Below, in pieces: positions 10,440-22,865 of a stretch of DNA of 64,000 bases (position 1 is its first letter; each line of letters starts with the position of its first letter). A model generated the notes under the pieces. The model saw only the letters and a list, made by a program, of their open reading frames with translations, searched no databases and was not told the origin of the DNA. The DNA is from Bathymodiolus brooksi (Eukaryota; Mollusca; Bivalvia; Mytilida; Modiolidae): assembly GCA_963680875.1 (NCBI GenBank), contig OY804589.1, positions 14,800,028-14,864,027 of the forward strand, read 5' to 3'. Made by a program: the position numbers and the translations under genes.

Positions 10440-10895
10440 TAAATATGTGTACAACAGTAGAACATATTTTATTTCTGAACATGCAATGTCCCCGATTGTA
10501 TTCGATACATGACCTCTCACATTGTAAGCAACCGCTCTACCAACTGTACTAAAGGAGATATTTACTTACGTGGTTGGCAGAGATGGTAATGAACCTAGTA
10601 TTGGGTTCTTATGACAATAGGTAGAGGAGCTTCCCGCTACACTCCCCCCACATCAAGAGTCATCATACTTTGATGACTATATCTTAAATACCAACATTCA
10701 ACCCAACCAGAGTTATTTATATGGGTGCCAATGTAAGGCTACCATATTTTATCTCTGAAAAATATGCAATGTCCCCGATGGGATTCGATCCCGTGATCTC
10801 TCGCATTGTAAGCAACTGCCCCAGTTAGTAGATGTGGATAAGAACCTACTACGATTCCTATAACCTTATGTAGAGTAGCGTTCCCGTTACATATG
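10440..10895 (-). mobile_element. Two direct copies of a tRNA-derived SINE (third family)
   Basis: Read on the minus strand, each copy has a tRNA-like head: CAGTTGGTAGAGCGGTTGC (near 10525-10545) with a weak B box at about 10508, and a better B box GGGATCGAATCCC at about 10780 in the other copy. Both share GCTTACAATG(T/C)GAGAG and end with ATATTTTATTTCTG. The D-arm-like and anticodon-like stretches resemble a tRNA. The missing acceptor-stem pairing and the flanking body shared by both copies argue for SINEs and not functional tRNA genes. Confidence 0.65.
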
Positions 10896-11269
10896 AATGA
10901 AAGGGGAAGACAGGGAAATACTTTTGGAGATGTAATGACATGACTGGTACCTGATGGTGATTTCTATTTAGAAAGTCATTGTTGTTGCTATGTTACGCAA
11001 TATTCTTCACTGCATAAATATGTTACATCTTTATTCCTTATTCTCATATACCACTGTAATTGCATAGGTATAGAGATGAATAAATAATGATAATAGTATA
11101 TAATGAATACACATACGTGTTAAAAGCATATATCTTAACATGCAAATGTGATTTATGTGTCACGTAACACATTGTAAGAGAAAACAACTTATAATATGGT
11201 GTGTTAAGTGTTTGTATCATACGAGCACGCTAAATACTGACACGTGATTGCAAAATAATTTTTAGAAAT

Positions 11270-11484
11270 ACAACCGACCATTTAACTTTGCAGGAAAGGC
11301 TATGTGGCTTTTTTTTACACACGAAACAAAATTCAGATTAATTCTCTTTTCTTTTTGACATAAAAAATAGTTTTTTTTCTCCGAATTTTATAAAAAATAT
11401 ATATTTTTGAAAATTTGAAAGGTCAGATTGATTATTGTTTGCATCTGTCAGGTCAAGATATTTCTTTTTCCAAAAAATGAAGGG
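11270..11484 (+). mobile_element. TA-flanked MITE (family G), 3' end lost
   Basis: It starts with the family end ACCGACCATTTAACTTTG, continues through ACACACGAAACAAAATTCAG and GTCAGGTCAAGATATTTC, and is cut at about 11484, where a SINE begins. The same inner motifs occur in the copy at 47755-47984. Non-autonomous, no coding region. Confidence 0.65.
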
Positions 11485-11485
11485 G

Positions 11486-11730
11486 TCTGTCGTGCTCGGA
11501 ATCATATGGTAGTTGGATTTATAATTACATATGCAATCAGTACCTATCACCACTAATGTTGTGAGTTCAAATCCTGCTCATGGCGATACAACATTATGTG
11601 ATAGTTTGTCGGTGGTTTTCTCTGGGTACTCTGGTTTCTTTCACGAATAAAATGACCGCTACGATATAACTGAACTATTGTTGAAATTTGCGTTAAACAC
11701 CATAAACCAAACCAATCCAATATATAAAAT
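11486..11730 (+). mobile_element. tRNA-derived SINE, main family
   Basis: Head TCTGTCGTGCTCGGAATCATATGG, a decayed B box (GAGTTCAAATCC), core GTGATAGTTTGTCGGTGG, tail GCGTTAAACACCATAAACC. It abuts the truncated MITE at 11270-11484, so it probably inserted into it. Confidence 0.8.
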
Positions 11731-11874
11731 TTAGCGACAGAGTTATTTCATGCTCCTTATCCTAATCGAACGCTACCTTAGATGGAGTAGCGGAATGGAC
11801 CGAGTTGTGAGGAATCACTCTGAAACAAATGAGTCGTGGTTATGATGGATACTGCTCAAATTTCTGTTGTTATA

Positions 11875-11875
11875 C

Positions 11876-11918
<43 letters not shown>
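11875..11918 (+). repeat. (TTA)n microsatellite, about 14 copies
   Basis: An uninterrupted ATT/TTA trinucleotide run. Confidence 0.95.
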
Positions 11919-12044
11919 GGTATTTTATACTAAATAGTGTTCATTACGAAAACTCATATTATTGGAATTAAAAATGAGAAAAGTCGTTTCTTAATATGTT
12001 CTTAAGATAACAAACTTTTAGCTTAAAACAGCATACACACCTTA

Positions 12045-12268
12045 TGGATTTATAACTACCTGTGCAATCAGTGCCTATCACCTCTAACGTTGTGAATTTG
12101 AATCAGGCTCAGGCAAGGTGTACTCGATACAACATTATGTGATAAAGTTTTTCAGTGACTTGCGGCGGCAGGTCTGTGTTTTCCTCCGTGTACCAATAAA
12201 ACTACCCGTCACGATATAACTAAAATATTGTTGAAAGTGGCGTTAAACACCATAACTCTAACCCACAT
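12045..12268 (+). mobile_element. tRNA-derived SINE, main family, 5' truncated
   Basis: It begins inside the head (TATAACTACCTGTGCAATCAG), has a mutated B box (TGAATTTGAATC), and keeps the core and tail (GTTGAAAGTGGCGTTAAACACC). Confidence 0.8.
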
Positions 12269-12288
12269 CTTATGGCAGGTGTAGAGAA

Positions 12289-12440
12289 AATAAGGGTAAT
12301 AACAAAATTACCGAACTCCGAACAATCTTACAAAGGGAGAGTCAAAACTCATAATTATATAAACAGACAAAATCAGTCAACAACCGGAAAACTGTGAAAA
12401 CCGTAATGACCCTGACTTGGTACAGGCATTTCTAAAGAAA
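12289..12440 (-). repeat. Dispersed repeat B, inverted copy
   Basis: Reverse complement of the 1340-1523 copy: AATAAGGGTAATAACAAAAT through CAGTCAACAACCGGAAAAC to GGCATTTCTAAAGAAA. The end corresponding to AGGTTTGG is missing. Confidence 0.7.
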
Positions 12441-12449
12441 ATGATGATC

Positions 12450-13730
12450 TAGAGAATGAGTGATGCATGCCGTAATGAGATAGCGTCTTCCATATATACG
12501 TGTAATAAAGCATTTAAGATGGTACCATACACTACAGGGAGATAACTCTTTAAAATCAGTTGAACGTTTTGATCATATGATGTTTGTATGCAGATTTCAA
12601 GCATCTCGGTGATCAAAATTACAGAGAGAAAAGCTGCTATGTGGCTAGTGAATTTATAGCTCTGATTCTATTGGTTGGAATTTGTTAAAATTTTGATATT
12701 TATTACAGTGGATATATTCAAACACACTGCCAAAAAAATAAGAAAATTAAACGAGCAGAACAAATTTTACCTGAAGTGTATGGTACCACCTTAATTATTG
12801 TATTACTGTATTAATTCCTTTGCTTATTATTATTCTGAACAAAATATGTATAATCTGTTGTATTTAAGAAAGGTATACGCGAATGTACCTTTCTGATTAA
12901 ATAAAAATAATAAATATGCGATATGGGACACACACAAAAAAAAATTGCCAAAATGTAGGGTTTTGAAAATGACTTTAGAAATGACTCAATCTCACAAAAT
13001 ATTAAAAAAACCAATTAACTGGATCAATAATGTCTTATATGTACAGATAATTATTGAGAAATTAGATTTGATACCATCCATATATTTGTAAACCTTACAT
13101 TTCCAGAAATCTAATAATTTTCTACTTTCTCATGTTGTATGTGGAAAAAATTACCATGGCGCTAATGGGACAATTACTGTACCTATGTCTGGTATAAACT
13201 CTATCTTACTCTCTATTGTCACTAATAATTTAACATATTTTTTCCGGAAAAAATACTTAAGACAACCATCTATTGACTTTGGCTTTTGTAATTTGTCGTC
13301 TTCCGGTGACGTAGTTTACAAGGAACGCTGGTGATAAAATCGATATCGCTATCACTCGGGATAAAATGTTAATGAAAATAATGTTATCCATGTTAAAACT
13401 GGAAACAAACTATGGCTTCCATGAATTATTTCTTAAATAACTGTATTTGTCATTATACCTTCATCCTCTTTGGGATAATATATTATATATTATGGGTAAG
13501 CAAAGACATTATCACCAAGACAACTAATTAAAAGATCCCTGGTGATTATTTCTAGAGACTGTCTCAAATATGAACTTATCATTTTAGCTGTTCTAGAGTT
13601 GCTTTCAAATAATCAATACACATTACATACACAGTGTGTTGGTACAATATCTGTATCAGGTCAAGCCTTTTGTGTGAACCAGTATAACTACGAGTCGCAA
13701 TAACGACGAATGGTGATGCGGTTAGGTCAC
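12450..13730. other. AT-rich spacer, nothing recognised
   Basis: Short open frames occur but show no protein-like composition, and no repeat copy was recognised. The segment ends at the 5' break of a LINE fragment. Confidence 0.4.
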
Positions 13731-13732
13731 AT

Positions 13733-14432
13733 GATAGGCGAGATCTGATATATTAGATAGTTGTGGATTTAGTAATATATGGGAAAATCAAGGAAATTTT
13801 AATTCAAAGTGGCTTAGTTTAAGTTTAAAACAAAAACTATTTGATCAGTTTCAGCAAAAATGGCGTTCTGACATGAATAATTCACCAAAAGGGTTATGCT
13901 ATAAAATTTTTAAGGATTGTTTTGAATTCGAAAATTATCTAAATTTACTTGATGACAAAGACAGACAGTTACTTTGTAAATTTAGGACATGCAATCATAG
14001 ATTGCCTATTGAAATTGGTCGGTGGCAAGGCATTGAGAGACAAAATAGGACATGTAACATATGTGATAAAAATGAGATTGGTGATGAATTCCATTATGTA
14101 CTACAGTGCCCATCTCTTCACGACGATAGACGACGTCTATTGGATTCTACCTATTTGACTAGAGTTAATGTTTTAAAATTTGCTAATTTATTCCAATCTA
14201 GAAATAAAATTAAGTTAAGACACCTTTGTAAATTTATCAAAATTATTTTTTCAAAAACACGTCCTCCTGGTTAGTCACCTCTCTCTCCTTCTTTGTTGTG
14301 TTTTTATTGTGTTACATCCATCATCTTGTCATGTGCATGCAAATATTGATATTGAATGTTTGTATCTATCTCGGTACCATTGTAATGCATTGGTTTATGA
14401 GAATAAAGAATCTTGAATCTTGATAAAAAAAA
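13733..14432 (+). pseudogene. 5'-truncated LINE: ORF2 C-terminus and 3' UTR
   Basis: Codons from about 13733 to the stop at 14272-14274 encode the C-terminal part of a non-LTR retrotransposon polyprotein. It runs from an ILDSCGFSNIWENQGNF-like start through WLSLSLKQKLFDQFQQKW to a CCHC knuckle, CNICDKNEIGDEFHYVLQC (spacing C-x2-C-x9-H-x4-C), the zinc-binding domain found after reverse transcriptase in such elements. The reverse transcriptase itself is missing and the frame is closed upstream by a stop just before 13733. After the stop come a 3' UTR, a signal AATAAA at 14402-14407, a short repeated tail (GAATCTT twice) and an A-run. The first ATG in this frame (13873) is internal and not a true start. 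The minus-strand fragment at 60052-61065 has the same knuckle spacing, so both belong to one clade. Confidence 0.85.
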
Positions 14433-14435
14433 AGC

Positions 14436-16268
14436 TTGTATCAACACACTGTGTATGTACTAAGTCTATCTAACATTTAAATATAAACAAATTTTGAACA
14501 AACAACAAGGGTTGAATTGAAATTAGCAAATTTATTACAATACTTTGAGAGGGACTACATTGTGTACATGACGTCACGTTATTTGTTGCCGTTCATTCAC
14601 GTTGCACTTTCAGTGTCACTATATAATCGTACAACAACGCTTCTTTTGGAGAAATGCGCAATACATGTATGTACTGGACCGTACAGTAGCCGGAAATATT
14701 GAAGATACATGCATGTTCTTGGAAATGTGAATATGACTGTTAATTCATGATACATTAATCTGTCAAATGACCGAACAAATGTATGTGAATGAGCACGCAT
14801 TCCATTACTATGATGCTCATGAACAAGTAGTCCGGCAACAAAAATAGTAGTGAAACGTTGCAACATCTTGTATCAGACTGGCACCTTGAATTTCAAAGGG
14901 AAACTTGCATAATGTTAGATAAACTATTTCATTTTCGTCATCCAGATTTATGACGTCAAACACCAATCAATCATGTTAAAGCGAGACCCAGTTTTTATGG
15001 AATTAATATATTCATAAGATTTACATGTAATGGAGATGAGGTTGGGTATCAAGCCGTATAATCTTTTCTAACCGTTGTCATTTTTTTTTTTTTTTTTTTT
15101 GAAAAGCCAGACTAAATGTAGAAGCTCCTTGACTTTAAGCATGCATGCTACTCGGGTCTGTGTGTGCTATGACTTAAGTTTTGCTTCTTTTTTCTTATTA
15201 CGGAACGACTATTTAATTTCAAGTGAATGGGCTATTATTTGTATTTCTTTTTTTATTTCTCTTGTTTTTTTATTTAATTTTTTTTTAATCAGTCCTGTCG
15301 CCAAAGTTTACAGAAAAGAATATATTGACCTGAAAGATGCAAAAATGTACGTAGTCTGGCTCTGCAGTTTTATACAATAAATTTTGGTATCCCATCTCCA
15401 CACACCCTTCCCCCTCCCCCACCCCATCGATCTCAATGAAAGAATAATAAATGGTCGGTCCCTTATATATTTTGCAATATTAACAGGAAGTTGACAAAGA
15501 ACTCGTTTCCCCATTATTATAAACAAAAGTCATTATATGACAAATTATTACCTGTTTTACTTAAAGTCGTTTCCAATAATAGTCACTAATGTACAACAGT
15601 TAAAATAATTGATTTCAATAATTCGTTCAGAAATCGATACCACTTTATCATATATTACTACAAATAAACAAAATGGAACACGGGAGACTTAATTATTCAC
15701 ATTGATTGACCTATGACTTATTCAAATTAATTTCTCAAACACGCTAGAATTTATTTGTTTAAGTCTAATTTAATATAAGGATGTTAGGAAGTGCTATTTA
15801 AATGGCAAAGTGGTGAGATTTTATTTAATTCCTCTTTATTTTGTTGCTATATGAAATGAAACGACCTAGCATTTAGCAAGTAATTTACGTTTCATTGTAT
15901 AAATTATTACTGGAACTTGGTGTATTGTGATGATATTGCTTTGTTAAATCAAATCGCTGTAGCTGGAAATGGGATTATATTTTCTCGGATTAGACAAAAA
16001 CAATGTGATATATATATAAATTACATATTATGCATGAAAAATGGTAACGTATACCTGCTGACGATACGAAAAACCATTCTTTGACATTTAACAAAGAACT
16101 GATATGTTTTTATTTTTATTTTATTTTTTTTTCAAAAAAAAAAAGAAATAAATTTATGTAGAGGAATAGTTTATTGACTTAGATTGTCAACAATAGTCAG
16201 ATATCGTATTGCAATACACGTATATAACGGAACACATACATACGGTTTTTGAAAATTTATTTGTTGAA
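14436..16268. other. Spacer with poly-T, palindromic CREs and a MITE G end
   Basis: CRE-like GACGTCA occurs near 14570 and 14952. A run of about 22 T lies at 15080-15102. At 15440-15465 AATGGTCGGTCCC is the family G terminus, preceded by decayed body with a C-rich stretch at 15400-15424. No gene was recognised. Confidence 0.45.
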
Positions 16269-16355
16269 ATGTGGAGAGGAGATTCAGCTGTGAAGACAAC
16301 ACATAAACCATTGTCATCGAAAACCTCCAACTATTCAAATGTTCCCACAGTCAAG
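16269..16355 (+). CDS. Candidate coding exon, 29 codons, phase-0 donor
   Basis: ATG at 16269 (peptide start MWRGDSAVKTTHKPL, end SNVPTVK) reads 29 codons to AAG|GTAAGT, a consensus splice donor, at 16355/16356. The peptide is Ser/Thr/Lys-rich and hydrophilic, with no signal peptide or known motif. The frame is open further upstream to an ATG at 16209, so the true start could be there (49 codons to the donor), or this could be an internal exon. It has the same strand and phase as the candidates at 4070 and 53890. No family is recognised. Confidence 0.4.
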
Positions 16356-16424
16356 GTAAGTCAACACATGGGTCTTTATATTGTACCTGAGACACAATTG
16401 TCGTAATTGCCGCAATGTGTTTTA

Positions 16425-16428
<4 letters not shown>

Positions 16429-16455
<27 letters not shown>
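16429..16455 (+). repeat. (CT)n microsatellite
   Basis: About 13 uninterrupted TC repeats, 75 bases after the candidate splice donor. Confidence 0.95.
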
Positions 16456-16459
16456 TTAA

Positions 16460-17316
16460 TGATCATAAAGATTGCAACAAACAGATGTCATACACAGGGA
16501 AAATATGCATCATGTATTGTCATAGATGGAAAAGATTGATATAAAGAAAGTCTGATATTTATTCGATAACATTTTGAGTAAATATCAACATGACATTCAT
16601 TCAAAATTAATAGTCGATTTGAATCAATGACTGAAATTGGATTGTAAAATTACGTCGACTGGTTCCGTGATTAATAATTAAACTGGTTCCATTATTATAT
16701 TATGCATTAATTGAAAATTTTGTTCTAGAGTTATGTCGCTTTGACCACTAATTAAATTTATACAGGGATTTGCAATATTAACAAAAATAATAAATTTACG
16801 AGCATAACATATAAACATCTCAATCAACCTCGTTAAGACTTGGTATACAGCTAGCTAGTCGAGATATGTAATTTTCATATGTAAATTGATAATGAGGACT
16901 AACATCTATCTATTTACTTTTTACTGTAGAGATAATTGGCAAACTTTTCCCCGTGTGGAGATGTGAAGATATATACCATGTAAAATGTACAATATACAAT
17001 GTACATTGTCGGAAAATATAAATTTTATTTTTACAAACTATAGAAATATGTAGAACAGCGTGCATATCTAGCCTGTTTTGCTGCGAGTGCAAATCAATTT
17101 TATGTGTACTAACAATGTACGTATATAATTGTGTTTATCTTGCAATCTCAAAAGCACCAATACAACTGCTAACATACTCAAAAGAGCGGAAACGAACATC
17201 GTTTTAATCGGTTTTAAGAATGTCCTCTAATCCGGGCATGTTCATACTGTTACTGTATCTGACCCTTCGCTCTACACGAATCAATTGTCAGAATATCGAT
17301 GTTTTGGTCAGTGACC
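16460..17316. other. AT-rich spacer, nothing recognised
   Basis: No repeat copy or exon is apparent. Confidence 0.4.
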
Positions 17317-17318
17317 TA

Positions 17319-17599
17319 GGGACGGACCATTTAACTTCCAGGGGGGAGGTTATGTTTTTTTTCTAAAAAAAATATTCTGATTCCCAATGTTGCTGAAAAA
17401 AATATTCTGATTTTGGTGGAGGAAAAAAAAAATAATCTGATTCAGAGTTTTTGTCATATAACCTAATGTTAAATTATGGAAAATAAATTTGCGCTTCGCA
17501 CGACAAGTAAAATGAATATTATAACTCTCGCGTTGTCCGAAAAAAACATTCTGAACGAAGCAAAAAACCAAAACCCTGTAAGTCAAATGGTCGGTCCCC
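17319..17599 (+). mobile_element. TA-flanked MITE (family G), complete
   Basis: Ends GGGACGGACCATTTAACTTC and CAAATGGTCGGTCCCC form imperfect terminal inverted repeats, flanked by TA at 17317-17318 and 17600-17601. The body has a G-run, three ATTCTGATT-type stretches and a CGCACGACAAG segment. The inverted copy at 23961-24231 matches throughout. A TA duplication suggests a Tc1/mariner-type transposase acting in trans (family knowledge). No coding region. Confidence 0.75.
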
Positions 17600-17609
17600 T
17601 ATATACCAA

Positions 17610-18117
17610 CACATATCCAGTCAATGCAATGTTACTCTCCCAAAAAGCTTTGAAGATATATCCTTAGTTATGCAGTTAGGGAGAGGGGGAGGGGGGGGGG
17701 GGGCTTTTCTGAGTACAACACGCAACATAACATACATACTTACTATCCTACCACCTTCTAGCTATGTTTTCTTAATTTGTGTTCACAGTCTGTTTCGTTT
17801 TGATTAATGTTCATCTCATTGATTGGTAGTTTGTTAATATCTTAAGGTTATGTTCTAATTCACCATGTTCAAACGAACATAAATTATTTATGTACAATAT
17901 CGCTCATAATCCAAGCTTAAACAACTTCTGATTTGTTGATAAAACAAATAAAGACAAACTCATAATGAAATTGTCTGGCGCAGTGACCATTTCGATTTAT
18001 TATTTATCAATCATACATCATCACATACATATTATTATATACAATAATCAAAATCACATTTACTGTCCATTATGAAAAGAAACATTGTCTGTTCTTTTAC
18101 TTTACAACTACATATCT
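17610..18117. other. Spacer with G-run
   Basis: A G-rich run at 17679-17703; otherwise AT-rich with nothing recognised. Confidence 0.4.
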
Positions 18118-18290
18118 ATAAAGAAAAAATTTAATATTGAATCAAATCAAATCAAATAAGTTTTATTTAAAGTCGAAATATCTATAAATGTACACAACAA
18201 TTGTAGACATAAGCATAATTAGCTTAATAAAATAAACGTAGCATAAAATAATACTTCAGCTAGTTAAACTTAAGGTGCGTCCGATTTGAT
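18118..18290 (-). mobile_element. LINE 3' end fragment with (GATTT)n tail
   Basis: On the minus strand AATAAA (complement at 18162-18167) is followed by ACTTATTTGATTTGATTTGATTC, a polyadenylation signal plus a short tandem tail. This is the same architecture as the LINE ends at 14402 and 60052. No coding sequence remains. Confidence 0.5.
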
Positions 18291-18299
18291 CACTGCCCA

Positions 18300-18672
18300 A
18301 CCTCGATATGGAACTACTTTAAACAATTTATTTTATACCACCCCGAACCGAACTACTAAACCCGCGAAAATTCTGTATACGTGTACATGTATTACTACGC
18401 TCATAATACATACATATATTTAAACAATATCATAAAAGTATATAACATGGGGGAGGTTTGTGATATCCGGAACAACGACCTTTGGAGAAGGAGAGGATGT
18501 TCTAAGTTGAAAAACTTTTATCGGTAATTTGCTACAGTTTCCTTTGATCTTTACTACCCGATAAATTTAGTAACAATGTTCAGTTGACCACCGACTCGTG
18601 ATACTAGAAATTATCAGCTGTTGGTCATTTGTCATGCGCGGTCTAACGTGACGTCACTAAACCTTTCATTCC
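18300..18672. other. Spacer with CRE palindrome
   Basis: TGACGTCAC at about 18649-18657 sits in a small CpG-richer patch (GTCATGCGCGGTCTAACG). No exon was recognised. Confidence 0.4.
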
Positions 18673-18938
18673 AAAAAAGGTCAAAATACAACAAAAAACC
18701 ACAAAGCTGTGTTAAAATTGTGAAATTACCGATAAAAAAATTATTAGTGTTAAAAAAAAGGTCAAAACACAACAACAAATTCACAAAGCTGTGTTAAAAT
18801 TGTGAAATTACCGATGAAAAAATTATTAGTATTTTTTTTCGCTCGACAAGGATTATCAGGTCCATATCAGATTTGCTCTTCGAACTCATCTGATATGGAC
18901 CTGATAATCCTTGTCTTGCGAAAAAAATACTAATAATT
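18673..18938. repeat. 80-bp tandem duplication joined to a long palindrome
   Basis: 18673-18752 and 18753-18832 are near-identical direct repeats (GGTCAAAA..CAACAA, CACAAAGCTGTGTTAAAATT). The second runs into a palindrome with arms 18821-18872 and 18889-18938, about 50 bp each with one or two mismatches, and a 16-base loop. Arm core: GACAAGGATTATCAGGTCCA. It could be a foldback MITE or a replication-born inverted duplication. Confidence 0.85.
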
Positions 18939-18939
18939 A

Positions 18940-20834
18940 ATAGTATCTGATCCTATTGTCATGTTTTCGGACAATAAAATATGCTTAAACTAACGACATT
19001 TGATTGTCACTGAATGGAAAGCTGGGTAAGGATGACAAATATAGTATTTTATACAGGCTACAATGTGCCTACTATTTTTCGAATTCTACAAAAATAGGTC
19101 TTTAACGTGTGTGCAGGGAGCGTGGCGCTCTCTGATACCCACTATGGCCCATGAGCAGGATCTTTGTATTATGCTAATAATTATATTCGCTGGCCAAGTT
19201 TTTACGTTTTGCCTGTTTTCCTCTACTCCCATTGGCCGCGTTAGCCAGATATGCGTGGTCACACGATGAAGGTTACAACTTAATGCAACTTAGCGATAGC
19301 CTCAACCAATCAGAAAACGTGTGTTTTGTACGAAAAATGTAAATATAAAATCAATACGTTACGGTTTTGCCTTGAGGGATTGTCAAACAAAGAATAATCT
19401 TATCCTGCAGTTTTGGGGTTTTCAACAAGAAAATGTCTGGATAGCGTTATTTTTAGCCATGCCTGTTCTCACATTCATTGATTCATTAGCAAACGTTTTT
19501 CTCAGAATGATATAACGTGGATTGTTTAACATGAAATGTCAAGACACTATACATACCAATAATAATAAATATAGATGTTTACGTAACACAATGTCTTAAC
19601 CTACTTAACAAAGTACATGTATACGTATTTTTCATATGTAATTAATGAAACAACTATGTGAAAAGGATTGAGCCAAATCAATGTAAGTGCCAGAGCCATG
19701 AAACGAATAACAAGAGATTGTCTGACAGCTTATAGGTATTATTATAATGAATGTATATAAACATATGTTATTAAGCATTGCCTTGTCATCATGTACTCTA
19801 TAAAGATCTATATATTTGTCCTTCATGTGTTTTGTGCAGTGTACGCAACTTGTTGCTATATTTTGCTTTTGACGGTGTATGGACGTTGTCTCCCTTTTCG
19901 ACCATTTTATTTAAATTTTACAATTATTGCAATGTAACATTAGAAATAAGAGTGGTATATTATTTGGATTTGTTATTTTATAATTTCGGTTGAAAATTAA
20001 ATGATGACAATTTTAAGCGTAGTACAAGAGAACTGGCAAAAAAAAGCAAGGAAAGTTGTATTTTCTATAAAATCATACACAAGATTTATTAATAATCTAC
20101 CGATCAATGTATATATAGTTTATTTGATACTCTTGTGAAACATATCAGTAATTATAACTCTGATATTACCTTTATTGATATCTATTATTAGAGCAATATT
20201 AAAGAAAGAGCTAAACCAGCAAGGAAATTGAATCTGTACGATAATTTTGTTTTTCGTTTTGTTTCATTAAAATACAAATCTTCAATAGAAAGTTTACATC
20301 TTTATTTTTGAAAGCATATTTAATGAGCTACATTGTAGGAAGAAAGAAACCATTTAATTTGTAGGTAATATCAGAGTCAAATTTAATCTACAATCAAAAC
20401 AAAAAGATCACTCTGGCGAGCTCTCTCTCTTTGTATCATTCGTATCCTTTGTATGTAAAGGCAGTTATCTCCTAATGTCTTGACAGGGAATTTTTCCACG
20501 ACTGACTGCGACTCACCTATGCGCAGAGATTCCGGATGTGACAACAATTATATATTCAGTTAGCAGAGGAATCAATATTAACTAATGTTATGCGTGTCCT
20601 GAATGAAGGAAATATTTCTTTGTAATGCATACTGGTGTTACATAATATATGTCGTAACATTTTCGATTGTATGGAAATATATCTAGACATAATACCTGTC
20701 AAACGTGTTACGACAATGATATAGATCAATCATGTCAATTCCGACCAGGTTCCGTATTTTTCGTGTCTTGACGTCTGAATTTCTCGGCAGACGACTTCCG
20801 GTGTTTACGCTATTACTGTGACAACGTCAGCATA
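18940..20834. other. Spacer, no recognised gene
   Basis: Mostly AT-rich. 20490-20830 is richer in CpG, with ACTTCCGG (ETS-like) near 20790 and CRE-like GACGTCTG and AACGTCAG near 20770 and 20823. It could be regulatory. Confidence 0.35.
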
Positions 20835-21327
20835 TCATAGTCGTAGATGTGGTAGATTATAAGTAATTGTAATATGGAGACGCCAAGGAAACCGCTGAAT
20901 AGATACTGGTGTTCGGTACCCCACCATCTGTCTGATATCAGAAATATATACATAAAGGCAGATCGTTTTCCTTTGATGATGTTGACAGCCGCAAATAAAG
21001 AAAGAAAACAAATTTAATTTTAAAGGAGTAATTGTCTCTGCATTGAAGCCTTTGATACAAATAACATAATTTAATTGATATCTGTCTTTTACAGAAAATG
21101 TTAAATTTTTTTTAAGTTGATGATCGAACGTTAAAACGGCACATATCGATTGGAGTTTTTGTTGTGTACATTGATACCGGAAGTTCAGCGCTGAGCATTC
21201 CATCGAAATCACGTGATCTGGCGGACGAAAATAACAACATTTTGACGGAATGGAAATGATTCGAAACAACCGTATTGGAAATACAATAAACAGCTGCCAT
21301 ACTGACGATGATAGCGACGTCACTCAT
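20835..21327 (-). other. CpG-richer segment with two overlapping unassigned ORFs
   Basis: On the minus strand a 162-codon frame (stop near 20835, ATG at 21323) overlaps a 71-codon frame starting at 21327. A 489-base frame is long for this AT-rich window. However, its composition (clustered Cys, Ile, Phe) looks random, it has no domain I recognise, and the two frames compete for the same DNA. The region contains CRE-like GACGTCACTC (about 21315), CACGTG-containing ATCACGTGATC (about 21210) and a CCGGAAG site. It may be a promoter or 5' region instead of a coding sequence. Confidence 0.2.
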
Positions 21328-21364
21328 TCATTTCCGGCTACTTCAAGTAGCAGTTATTAACACA

Positions 21365-21580
21365 ACATATGCAATCTGTGCCTATCACCACTGATGTTGT
21401 GAGTTCGAATCTCGACCAGGGCGAGGTGTACAACATTATGTGATAAAGTTTGTCAGTGACTAGCAACTGGTCGGTGGTTTTCGCCGGGTCCTCCGCTTTC
21501 CTCAATCAATAAAACTGACCGCCACGATATAACTGAAATATTGTTGAAAGTGGCATTAAAAACCATCAAACAAATATTAT
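21365..21580 (+). mobile_element. tRNA-derived SINE, main family, head partly missing
   Basis: It starts at ATATGCAATCTGTGCCTATC, has the B box GAGTTCGAATCTC, core GTGATAAAGTTTGTCAGTGA and tail TTGTTGAAAGTGGCATTAAA. Confidence 0.8.
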
Positions 21581-21584
21581 CACA

Positions 21585-22588
21585 ACAAACCTTATTTACT
21601 AGAAATATAGGCTTATTTCCTTATAATTTCGAATCTGATGAGACGTTTGATCAATTCAGGAGAAGATAACTATGGATTATTCCAGTTAACCAATTATGTT
21701 CATGTTGTCTGAATAAAGGGTTGTATTCGTAAACAAAAGGGAATACAAGTCAAAGTTGTGTGTTCAAAGCTAACAATTATATTCACATTAATAACCTTTT
21801 ATTCAAAGGTCACAGAGTTGAAATGAAGCTTTGGCTGATGAACATCATCTGACCTTGTATAAGACAGCGTATTAATTATCTTTATTTTAAGGGGCTTTCG
21901 TGCGTCAGTACAAATCCTTTTATTTCAAACTTAATGAACTTTCGACACACATTTTATTTATACCTTACTTTCCTTATTTTAATAAGATGAAAGTAGCTAG
22001 GTGAAAAAAGTCAAATTCATATAAGGTATCAGTAGTTGTCAAGAATACTGCAGGGGGAGGGGCATGGGAGACCGGATGTGTAAAGTAGTAAACTTCTGAG
22101 CACAGGCATAACACTACTGACGTGGGATCGTTCCCCAATACCCACCTTCAGTGTTCAAGTTTCCAGACACCCACCTAAGACCGGAGTTTCGATGGTCAGG
22201 TGGTTATATGTGCACTGACTTTTCCTACGCATTAAATCTGGTACACGTAGTGCTCCCGATGGCTGCAAATTTGCTAGAAGTGACGATAAATGCCTATTAC
22301 ATATTTGTACCACAACCAACATTTCCAAATGCTATACAATAACATCAACATAAGTAAGTAATATTTATAAGTAAAGTTAGAAGGTGATACAAAATGATTG
22401 TAAAGATCAAATAAAATACATGGACATACACCATTCACAAAACTTACCATAGCGAAAAATTAAAAAAGGACAACTGCAACCCGAATTAAACATCGGGTTG
22501 AACTCTACGAGTGTAAGCAATTCCTGTTCCACTTGTGGCACCCATGGTGTGGCTCATAATAAAACATACAGTTTGTATAACTGCTAGA
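21585..22588. other. Spacer with possible degraded SINE
   Basis: 22080-22340 has a tRNA-like look (GTGGGATCGTTCCCC) and an AACATCAACATAAGTAAG end but no second copy to prove it. Otherwise nothing is recognised. Confidence 0.3.
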
Positions 22589-22589
22589 T

Positions 22590-22860
22590 CTTTTCTTCAT
22601 TTATGTCTTATTGCTGGTTTCTTGACAAGAATAACAAAACTGGTATCACTAGTGGAACAGGATCTGCTTACCTTTCCGGAGAACCTGTTTTCATCCCTGG
22701 TTTTTGTGGCTCAATATTTAGTTTTCTGTGTAGTACTTCGAATTCATTTTATGTCCTTTTGTCCTTTTTCTATAGCCATTGTATTGTCTATCATTCCATG
22801 TTCGATTTATGACTTCTGATTACCCCTTTGGTATCTACAAACTTTTCTTTTTGTAATAAC
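22590..22860 (+). repeat. Dispersed repeat E, longer copy
   Basis: CTTACCTTTCCGGAGAACCTG through CATTGTATTGTCTATCATTCC to TTACCCCTTTGGTATCTACA matches 27297-27500 and 57596-57790. Its right edge abuts repeat D at about 22866. The open frames inside are incidental. Confidence 0.65.
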
Positions 22861-22865
22861 TCTAT

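Noticed and set aside
10493..10830. Functional tRNA genes on the minus strand
   Set aside because: B-box and D-arm-like segments are present, but acceptor-stem pairing was not found and the two copies share a SINE-like body.
13949..14158. Second ORF overlapping the LINE frame
   Set aside because: Shadow of the conserved CCHC-bearing frame.
20835..21323. 162-codon minus ORF as a confident gene
   Set aside because: Composition looks random and an alternative frame overlaps it; kept only as a low-confidence segment.
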